DNA from: Calliopum simillimum
Taxonomy: Eukaryota; Arthropoda; Insecta; Diptera; Lauxaniidae
DNA: 64,000 bases
Direction of reading: 5' to 3'
NCBI GenBank assembly: GCA_951812925.1
Contig: OX638369.1
Location: 131,033,287-131,097,286, forward strand
A program made the translations under genes and the position numbers. Below the pieces are notes generated by a model. It made no database searches, was not told the origin of the DNA, and was given only the letters and a program-made list of their open reading frames with translations. Shown here piece by piece: positions 55,021 to 64,000 of the stretch (position 1 is the first letter of the stretch; every line of letters starts with the position of its first letter).

Positions 55021-55980
55021 TAAATTCCAACCGATTTCTTTTTCAAAGACCACGTTTGAAAGCTTTTAACTTTTTCTTAAGTAACCTTTTAAAATTTTTG
55101 GAAAATTTGAAAGCAAAAACATCAAAAGGTCGCTTCAAAATAAAAGTTTCTAAAAATATGATTTTTTTTTCACAAAAATCGGCCTCTAGGGCACAAACTG
55201 TTAGCTGTGGAAAGATAACTTTCAGGAGGAAAATATGGCAAAAGGTAATAAACATAAAAAAATCTTAAGTTGTGGATACAAAATACACTGTAAAACAAAA
55301 ATACCCAAAATCAGAACTTTAAAAAAAATACCAATTATGTAAAAACTGTCATATCTCGCGGAAATTTCGACTGATCCCTACTTTAAAGGCCACGTTTGAA
55401 AGCTCTTGACTTCTCCATTAGTTTCTTATCATAATTTTGTATGTTTCAAAACAAAAACATAAAAAAGTTGCTTTTACATGATATACAATTATTTTTAACA
55501 AATTTCGGCCCCTAGTGGGAAACCGTTTACTTTTGGAATAAAGATTTCAAAGCAAAACTATAGGAAAACAGATCTCCTACATTTATTGAGGTCTAAAGTT
55601 TTTGTGTGTCTCTTGTATCTTGAGTTATAGGAAAAAAAACGTTTTTTAAATCAAAAAATTTGAACTTCTTCCGGAACTTCCATAGGGCAAACTTCACTTT
55701 AGAGCAATGAGAAAAATACAAAATATGTAGAAAATTAATCCCTTTCAAAGATTTAGGATGAATTACTACCAATAGTTTCCTGGTTTTTGAGATAAAATAA
55801 AAAAACTGCGAAAAAACAATGATTTTTGTCGTTTAGACCTTCATTCAAGCCCCGGGCGGGCCATCTTTTCGGGGGTTTTGACCAAAACTAACTATGCAGT
55901 TTTTGTTTTAAGATCTTAATCTATGATAATTTTTGATGCACTCATTTTTTTTTGAATTTTGCTGCACCCTATTGTTTATG
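55021..55980. repeat. Second copy (inverted) of the dispersed 1 kb repeat
   Basis: It runs in reverse complement relative to 16808-17900, with shared words CGGGCGGGCCATCTTTTCGG, GGGGTTTTGACCAAAACTAA and GAGTTATAGGAAAAAAAACG. The order of blocks at the left end (GGCCTCTAGGGCACAAACTG) corresponds to the part near 17780. Confidence 0.8.
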
Positions 55981-55984
55981 ATGT

Positions 55985-56640
55985 ATTTGTCGCTGCTGAA
56001 TGCGAATCCAGTCTGGGGAGTAATCTGTCACGTATGATTTTTGAGATATTTTACCATAAAAGTTAAAAAAAAAAAAAAAACAGATTTTTGAGGTTATATG
56101 AGTCGCTCAGAGCCTTTGCGGTTAAGTCCAAAAAAAAATTTTGTTTTTATTATGATTATTTCTTAAATACTACTGAAATGATATCAAAAAATATTCTTAA
56201 TTTATCAAAAAATGGCTGTTTAACCTGGAAAAAATGAAGAAATGAGTAAATTATTTAATAATCAAGAACAATATCATTTATTCTGCTAAAATTTGCAAAA
56301 ACCAGAAAATATCAAAAAATGGACTTACGTATAACTGCATCGTTTCGCTCTTTTCTACTAAATGCACAGCTAAATACTAATCTTCGTCCTCAAAATAAGC
56401 TATGAAATGATGATTCTTTCTTAAAAAGTTGAGACCATTTTAAATTGATACATCAAAGTTACAAATCATACGTGGATTCTCATATGATTTCAACTTCATG
56501 CAAAGCAATTTCCTGCATCCCTTATATAACCTTAAAAATCGTATTTTGAACTTTTAGGCAAGAATATCTCAAAAACCACATGTGATAGAGAGTTCCGAGA
56601 CTGGATTGGGATTAGCATAGCAAATACATCGAAAATTTCT
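55985..56640. repeat. Foldback with the CTGAATCCGAATCC-type core phrase
   Basis: GCTGAATGCGAATCCAGTCTG near 55993 is complemented by GACTGGATTGGGATTAGCA near 56604. ATTTTTGAGATATT and GAGGTTATATGAG near 56036-56105 are complemented near 56535-56590. Imperfect arms of about 110 bp. Confidence 0.65.
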
Positions 56641-58560
56641 ATTTTTTTTTAGTTTTTTAGTGTTTTTAACAAAAGTATCGTTTTTTGACCTATTTTGACA
56701 CGGAGCACCTATTTTCGATTTTAAAATATTTTGAATTTTGGTATTGTATAAAAAAAAGGAAAATCAGGGGTTCCGTAAACTTATAATTAAACCCCGTTTC
56801 GGAGAACCGTGTTCCTTTAGTAGTAAATGGCTTAGTTTGAGTTTTTATAGTTTTATTGATTTTTTTTTTTTTTGTATATTTATTATTTTAACAGGCCTAG
56901 AACATAACGCAAATGTACTAATAAGTAGTAAAAGCTTTTAAAAAGTTACTCATTTAAGACTTTAGAACCGCAAACAAATATATATCCGATAATTACCTGC
57001 TGGGTACATCCGTAAATTTATATCTGAATATAAAGTTATGTGAGATTTATTTGTTGAATAGACAATTTCTCCTGTGTTTCGAAAAAAAATTAGCATTTAT
57101 TATAACGCAATAAATACAAAATATGTGCTTATTAAACCGACTTAAACATGATTTCAATAATGGTGAAAAAATCCTTAGCTATTGAATTCAAAACCCATAT
57201 ATGTTATTCCATTCCCTAATTTAACTTATAAATAACGAAATATTTTCTCATCCCCTGTTCTGATTAATGATTGGCTTGAATTATTGATTAATGGTCTGCA
57301 TAAGTATAATCATTGACCGTAGGCAATTGAATCGAATAGAAAACATAATCGTATTCTTTTTTAATGTTGCCAATTTAGCCAATAATGCGATGAAATCATA
57401 GTGCCGCAAATACAACTGGAATATGTATATACCATTCAGACCTGTCCTATCGTGTTTTAAATAAAAAGTTACAATGTATTTTTTGATGTTGATTCCGAAT
57501 GCGTGTGCATTTTTCATTTTTTTCGTCAAATATAGACTCCAATTCACTATGGTTTCAATAATCACATTTTCCTGCAGAAACCCAAAGTTTAAAGTTGTAA
57601 AAATTAAATTTTTCTTGTTTCAAAATGAAGTACACTACTCGTACTTTTTTCAAAATGGCCTTAAATATAAAATAATTAATAATGTTTGCAAACTAACTAA
57701 CAAAGTTTGCCGAATTTTACCTTAATCATAAGCATTTATAAAGATCAGAGTTTTCTGAATGCAGTAGTACTAATCCTTTTTGCAATTTTTAAGGGTTGCT
57801 GATTACAAATCTTTAAAATTCAAAATCATGGATCCATCATAGCGGCAAAATATTAAAAATATATTGTGATTTAGAAGAAAATAGGCGAAATGGCGAAGTA
57901 CCAATTCTCATGTAAATCAGAAGATATTTAAATATGTATGCCGCCATATTGTATCTTTCTTTATCAGCGCCTATCAAAACAGTTGAATTGGTATTTTCGT
58001 GTAAATCAGAAGGTATTTTACCTGTGTAATGATTTTCATCCTCGTACGGTGATGCCTTATAGTTTTGGCCACAAAATGTGGTAAATGAAACCATAGTGCA
58101 AATGTGTGAAAAATAAAACCTCAAACTTGTAAATGCGTTCGTGCACTTTTGAGGCCTGATTTGATTGAAAAAATTCAATAAATCGTAAAAAAGCCCTAAA
58201 ACGAGTGTTGAGAGCTTGCGCGACCTCCTAAATTAATTTTTATTACACTAATATTGTTGTCAGATTTATATCTTACAATAACAAAAAATTTGAAATTGGT
58301 TCGAGGAGAAACGTTTCTCATACCGGTTTCTCTGCTCTAGTGCAAAGCAAATCCGAAAACAACGTTTTTTTTTTTATCACCCCTAACATTCATACATCCA
58401 GATTTTACTCAGGCAAACATACAAAAACAAATTAGCATGACAATAGTACGAGTAAAACAATATTCGACATAATCAATAAATTTAGTACATACACAAACGT
58501 TACTCCTCTTTGTGACCGTAAGTATAAATTAAATTTAATGCGTTCCTTGAAATTTTTTTA
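56641..58560. other. 3' flank, no gene seen
   Basis: Several short open frames exist but none has family resemblance. A direct repeat of about 30 bp (GTAAATCAGAAG.TATTT) occurs near 57911 and 58001. Confidence 0.4.
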
Positions 58561-58628
58561 CGAAGAAGAAATATTAGTTTATTTTATTTTCTAAGCCTTT
58601 TTGTATTGATCCTTACATATCTCAGTCA

Positions 58629-59113
58629 CTAACGCCTCTCACCCTTTTCTATCATTGTAACCAGTAAACGTTTGAAAACGTCCCAAATCCTTGTCAGACG
58701 CTGATTGAACTCTTCAATTGATAAGTATTTCGTTGACTCTATTTGACATAATATATAGCCACATACCCAGCAACCCAAAGGATTGAGATCCGGTGAGGAT
58801 GCTGGCCATTCTTCGACAGAGGTGAATTCCGGAAAACTTATAATTTTGTGATACTGCTTCCCACAACATGATTGTGGTCGCTTTTTGATATCGCTCAACA
58901 GCATATTTATCTTTTGGAGCATTCGCAAATCTCGTGCGTACACACGGTTATTCTGCCTGTTGTGGCTGTCTTGCAGAAGTACAGTTTTTCATCTGTTAGC
59001 CCATATACGCTGTGCTTTTTTACACTTCTCCATGGATGTGGAAACTGCGCAACTAATTTTCCGTACAAAGTTGTATAATTTTGACGCAAACTACGGAATA
59101 ATAAGAAATGCAT
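58629..59113 (-). pseudogene. mariner/Tc1-group transposase fragment, frameshifted and deleted
   Basis: Two overlapping minus frames (59113-58907 and 58943-58629) join as one decayed transposase. YGLTDEKLYF holds the first catalytic Asp of the mariner/Tc1 (IS630) superfamily, then VYARDLRML. After a deletion that removes the second Asp, EEWPASSPDLNPLGCW gives the third-Asp region (SPDLNP; the usual following Asp is Gly here). Frameshifts and the missing centre make it inactive. No terminal repeats were found. Confidence 0.6.
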
Positions 59114-61113
59114 AAATTTCTGCGGTGTGATTGTCTCAAAAATTTAATGGTACTTGCATTTGAAATATTTAAAAAAATACAGCTAATTAGATCTAAGCCT
59201 TATCAATTCTTCGATACTGTTTTCAAATATCAGGGTTGATGTCTGCATAAATATCATGGTTAACTTCCACGTAAGATTGGCGTGATCTAACAAATTCAAA
59301 ATGAAATTCAAACATGTTCATCTAGTTTTTAGACTTAAGTATCTAAAATCTTGATGAGAATGGATGCCTTTATGCAATTTTTGCGAAAGCATCTAAAATT
59401 TCATACTAAACTTCAAGAGAATAATCCATACAAAATCATCATCTGCAATAATTTCCAACTCTGGGCAGGACTTTATTTATTTTCTGTTTTACCTAGAAAC
59501 ATACATTTATAAAAATACAACTTCAGGTGTTTGATTATATAAAAAAAAAAATCTTACTTGTTGAATAAGTAACACACCCTATTTATCCAAATGCGAAATG
59601 AAAAAAAAACTAATTAAATAAATTGAATTAATAGCTATATTTATTGTAAAAACATTTCAATTAATTCTTGATTGCCACTGAGCATTAAATCTTTGAAACT
59701 GTATATTTTTTAGTTTTGTTTTTTAATAAGTTAATGATGTAACGTTCTTAAGCCCAAATAACAAAAGTATAAGTAAAAGATGAAATAAATCAGTTATCTC
59801 AAAAACCACATATATAAGTCACACAAACAAAACCTCAGCAAACCAATAAAAAAAAAAAAATTACAAAGTGCTTTGTTGGATTTTTTATTATAATTATGTA
59901 GTTCTGCATTTTTCAAACTAATAAGCGATTCTTAAAACACACTTTTTCAAACTTCAATTTTAGAAAATTTGTATAACCAACCCAAGTCAACTAGAAAACA
60001 AAATTAGTTTATGGTGTTTTTGAAATAACTGATATACATATATAAACTTTGGGTGAACATTTTTAGGTATCAAACTATGATTTCTAAAAAATAATTTATT
60101 TAGAAAAATCTGGTTTGTTAATAAATAAATTTAGACATAGTTTATTATAAACACAACTTGTAAATTTCATTTAAATAAATATTTAACATATCGTTTCTTA
60201 TTGTCATGTTAATAATTTTCATATTTTTAATGCTTAGTTCTTTGATAACACCATTGTCTTGTGTAATTATGAATTTTTGTTTGTTAAATATGAGGACATT
60301 CAGTATTGTACCAAAGTACATAAGAACTATTTGATAATTTAAGTTAAGTGTACGTTAAAATTTATTTTAGTAAATATTTATACTTTGTACTCCTAAAAAA
60401 AAAAATAAGCTAATGTTATAATGCAAATAATATTATAAATTAACCACAAACTGTATTAAAGCCATACATAAATAAAATTAATGAAGAATACTTTTATAAT
60501 CTTTGAATGATCCAATATGAAGGTATGATTCACGAATAAACGTAAATATACTAGTAAGTCACGTTCTTGCATTACGCTAAATTTTAGATACGAGCATGTT
60601 GTACTTAGCAGATTCCTGAAAACATTGATACAGAAATTTTTAAATTTAAAATTCTCTTAAGTAATTAAAATGTGATGTTCAACATTATATCCATTTTAAG
60701 ACATAAAGGACCGATATCTGTACGTTACGAGTGTTTAAAAATTAAATTCGCGCGAGCAGGAATGTAAGTCATTGCGTTTACTCACGAAACGTACTTAATG
60801 TAATTATCAGGTTGGTCTGATAAATAAAAGGTGATTTGTTAATCCTTCTTCAAGGAGGAGCTGTGTCAAGAAGTAGTATCCGAAGAAGGAACTGGCATTC
60901 AGTATCCCCTCAATACTCGTACTGAGAAGTGTCCTAACGTCAATTTGAAACAATAATGCAAAGTAAGTTTAATGTTTGAGTACCTGCTCGGTCAACAATC
61001 TGATTTTATTATTTTTGTCGATGTTTTTATTTGGAGCTATTTTTTGTTATGAAACTTGTACCTTTTCACCTCTAATGGTCATGCTTTCAAAATGATAAAT
61101 AAATCGATAATAA
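59114..61113. other. AT-rich flank, no gene seen
   Basis: No protein-like ORF, RNA gene or clear repeat end was recognised in this 2 kb. Confidence 0.4.
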
Positions 61114-62850
61114 CACTAGTTTACAGCCAAAATTCCCAGCGAATGCCGTTACTCATTTTATATGGAAAATGGGCTGCTGATTCCGAAAATCGCAATTTTT
61201 TTTTTTTTATTTCGTGTCGTTTTCGAGATATTGGTCATTTTCGGTTTTTGGACCAAAAAAAAAAGATAGTTCCATTAAAATACAAATATCTCAAGAACCA
61301 ATGTTTGTATTTAAACAAATAATATGTCATATTAAAGGTAATTAAATTACCTACAAATGATATCCACATCACTTTTTGGTTGGTTCGTTAGTTTCGGTAA
61401 AATAAATTGATTTCTAAAAAAAAAAATTTTTTTTTTCGAAAAAATTGAGAAAAAATCAAATTCAACTTCAAATTTATACAAGAAGACATAACTTTTTTAT
61501 AATATTTTTTTTTTGTATCTTAGACTATATATTTGTGAAGAAAATAAGATATCATTTAAGAAAATCGATGGAAAAATGCAAAAGTTGTATACAATTCATT
61601 GATAAGTTACCAAAATGCGTTTTTCCCTATTTTTCCGTTTTTTTGTAATAAACTGTTCGAAAATTTGAAACTTTTCGTAAAAGAAATTAGAAAATCCAAA
61701 AAATTCTTAAAGAAGGCATTAAAAGGAAATACCCGTGCCTCGCGGTTTTTCTCTAGCACGTCAGATTTTTTTTTAATCGATTTTTGAAGTTTTTTAATCC
61801 ACTGTACATGAAAAAACAGAAATAACGCATTCTTGTGTTAAATCGATGAATTAAACTATATGATCCTTACATCTGAGGTGTATTATGTGTTCAGTAAACT
61901 TATGCAGGATACTGCGAGGAATATTTTTGTAGAAAATTTTAACCCTCTAAAACCCTCACATGTGGGTCATTTTGACCCCCACATGAAGGTCATTTTGACC
62001 TACATGTGGGGGTTTGAGAGGGTTAAAATTGTCTACAAAAATATTCCGCATAGTATCCTGCATAAGTTTGCTGAAGACATGATACACCTCAGATGTAAGG
62101 ATCATATAGTTAAATTCATCGATTTAACACAAGAATGCGTTATTTCTGTTTTTTTCATGTACAGTGGATTAAAAAACTTCAAAAATCGATTAAAAAAAAA
62201 TCTGACGTGCTAGAGAAAAACGGCGAGGCACGGGTATTTCCTTTTAATGCCTTCTTTAAGAATTTTTTGGATTTTCTAATTTCTTTTACAAAAAGTTTCA
62301 AATTTTCGAACAGTTTATTACAAAAAAACGGAAAAATAGGGAAAAACGCATTTTGGTAACTTATCAATGAATTGTATACAACTTTTGCATTTTTCCATCG
62401 ATTTTCTTAAATAGTATTTTATTTGCCTAACAAATTTATAGACTATAATATAAAAATACAAAATGATTTTTAAAATTTTTTTTTCTTGTAAAAATCTGCA
62501 GTTGATTTAGACATTTTTGTAATTTTTTCGGAAAAATATACTCTTTTTTTCAGAAATCAATTTATTTCATTGAAACTAACAAACCAGCCAAAAAGTGACG
62601 TGAGTATCATTTGTAGGTAATTTAATTACCTTTAATATGACATATTATTTGTTTGAATACAAACATTGGTTCTTGAGATATTTGTATTTAAGTGGAACTA
62701 TCTTTTTTTTTTGGTCCAAAAACCGAAAATGACCGATATCTCGAAAACGACACGAAATAAAAAAAAAATCGGAATCAGCAGCCCATTTTCCATATAAAAT
62801 GAGTAACGGCATTCGCTGGGAAAAAAATTTTAATCATTTGTAAACTAGTG
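61114..62850. mobile_element. Near-perfect foldback element, 1.7 kb (CACTAGTTTACA family)
   Basis: The ends are CACTAGTTTACA and TGTAAACTAGTG. Arms of about 850 bp are almost identical: the 62-codon frames at 61599-61787 (+) and 62179-62367 (-) translate to the same peptide except one residue. The centre (about 61940-62030) has alternating GGTCATTTTGACC and CACATGTGGG palindromes. It is non-coding. Partial relatives are at 30309-30961 (ends only) and 50990-52877. Confidence 0.93.
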
Positions 62851-63018
62851 TAATAATAAAGAGTGTGTCGAAAAAAACTTCCACACACCTTTCTAGCTAT
62901 AACTTATCCTGTGTTCAACGAATAATTTTTTTTTTTTTTTAATCACGTTAGCTTTTGAAAATATATAACATATTATATTTATTCAAATTATTAATTTTTA
63001 ATTGTTATTTCTTTCAAA
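62851..63018. other. 5' part of a mariner/Tc1-type element
   Basis: GAGTGTGTCGAAAAAAACTTCCAC follows the foldback and may be an element end, but no inverted partner was located. Confidence 0.3.
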
Positions 63019-63385
63019 ATGGACAGCGAAATAAAAGTACGTGAAAAAATAATTAAAACTTTTCAAAAAAATCCATTGTGGAGTTTCAAAAAAATAGCAA
63101 CAGGTCTCAAGGTTCATCGTCACACTGTTTCAAAAGCCATTAAACAGTATAAAGAAAACTTAAACATTGCACGAAAACCTGGATCAGGAAGAAAAAAAGG
63201 TCCAACAAATATTGGTAAGGCAAAAAATGTCTAACAACTCTTTCGAAGAGCTCCGAACACTTCTGTCAGAAAAGCAACAGGAGCAATACAGGACAAAATA
63301 GCAAACAAAATTCCCTAAGAAGTTTTTTGTGTGGCAAGCCATTTGGAGTTGTGACAAAAGAAGCCAATCATTTGTGAAGAATTAG
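63019..63385 (+). pseudogene. mariner/Tc1-group transposase, N-terminus with internal deletion
   Basis: MDSEIKVREKIIKTFQKNPL then FKKIATGLKVHRHTVSKAIK is a helix-turn-helix DNA-binding domain of the mariner/Tc1 type, followed by the basic KPGSGRKKGPTN. A stop at about 63232 is followed in frame by RRAPNTSVRKATGAIQDKI and another stop. Near 63315 another part of such a transposase appears (FFVWQAIWSCDKRSQSFVKN), normally far downstream. The central catalytic region is deleted. It may belong to the same family as the fragment at 58629-59113. Confidence 0.65.
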
Positions 63386-64000
63386 CTAGGCTTGGACTTA
63401 GTAGATACTCATGAGGAGGCCTGGCATCGCCCTCAATTTTAAATTTAATCTTGTCATATCTCGCAAACCAAACAAACAAAAATTGGATGGCCTTGTGGAA
63501 GTGCCACGCCCACTTTTTAACCATTAAAAATTTTCATCCAATATTACTCGAAAATGACTCAACAATTTTAATGAAAATTTATGAGATGTCATCCCTGGAG
63601 ACACGGATGTGGTATGCTGTTATATTGGGAAAACTCATTAAAGGGCGTAACACCACCCACAAAAGCATAATACGCTATAAAAAGAAAACTACTAAAAGCA
63701 TTGTTTCTGAATTTAACTGCAGGGAGTCTACTTGCTATTAGGCACCGATTTGAAAGTATGCAAAATATTGCAAGTGCGCGTGGAACTTCCCATACAATTA
63801 AAACACGTTAAATGTTATCTCTCGCAAATGGTACAACATATGTGAACATCCTGTGGAAAAGATACCTTATCTCCACAAAATAAAAACTGTTTTTTGCATT
63901 TTGAAATCGTAAAATGAAAAATTTTTAGGTACGAATTGCACCACATGAAAAAGCTGGTTGTAATAAACACTGACTCGGAATGGTCAGATTATATTGTATA
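63386..64000. repeat. Diverged GCCACGCCCAC-type dispersed repeat to window end
   Basis: Phrases CATATCTCGCAAACCAAACA, GTGGAAGTGCCACGCCCAC and GGGCGTAACACCACCCAC recur with the same spirit as 1561-2090. No gene was recognised. Confidence 0.4.

Noticed and set aside
57837..58178. 113-codon minus-strand ORF
   Set aside because: No recognisable domain, AT-driven composition, and it overlaps a short direct repeat.
61599..62367. Two matching 62-codon ORFs on opposite strands
   Set aside because: They are mirror images produced by the two arms of the foldback, with no independent coding evidence.
54402..64000. A further host gene downstream of Liprin-alpha
   Set aside because: No exon-like conserved protein segment was found. 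All protein-like pieces are transposase remnants.

Overview
The window is AT-rich nuclear DNA of a higher fly (Diptera). One large host gene lies on the + strand: the orthologue of Drosophila Liprin-alpha (Syd-2/PPFIA family). I could read it as 18 coding exons from 10173 to 54401. The exons sum to 3525 nt, an exact multiple of three, giving 1174 residues plus a stop. The protein is a long coiled-coil scaffold with three C-terminal SAM domains. The coding sequence reads like the fly protein, but the introns are swollen by mobile DNA, as in a large-genome acalyptrate fly such as a tephritid. The family assignment is inference; the genus cannot be named.

Layout. 1-2940: hairpin repeats and the 3' end of a Jockey/CR1-type LINE. 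3314-5925: a 2.6 kb array of about 289 nearly identical 9-bp units. 5946-8282: a tandemly duplicated module built on DINE-1/INE-1-like (Helitron-type) elements, one half carrying a hAT-type MITE with an 8-bp target duplication. 8906-9107: a tRNA-derived SINE. 10173-10421: first coding exon of Liprin-alpha. Intron 1 (9.5 kb) holds a second hAT MITE, a broken two-exon minus-strand gene of unknown family split by a 3.2 kb foldback element, a dispersed 1 kb repeat, a 534-bp perfect hairpin with an 8-bp target duplication, and a Penelope-like relic. Exons 2-10 (19933-26490) encode the coiled coils. Intron 10 contains a full-length but broken mariner (26964-28252). Exons 11-14 (29977-34014) include a probable GC-AG intron and SAM1. 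Intron 14 (19.4 kb) carries two DINE-1-like elements, a second SINE, several hairpins, MITEs, and a LOA/R1-like LINE (ORF1, EN, RT, RNase H) on the minus strand bounded by 190-bp direct repeats. Exons 15-18 (53411-54401) encode SAM2 and SAM3. 54402-64000 is 3' flank with hairpin repeats, decayed mariner/Tc1 transposase fragments and a 1.7 kb near-perfect foldback.

The dominant theme is inverted-repeat (foldback) DNA: about 20 separate hairpins, many nested in one another, many inside introns of a gene transcribed as a 44 kb pre-mRNA. The genes do not form a pathway. There is one host synaptic gene with nested mobile elements, most of them inactivated. No CRISPR array, prokaryotic operon or authentic tRNA/rRNA gene was seen.
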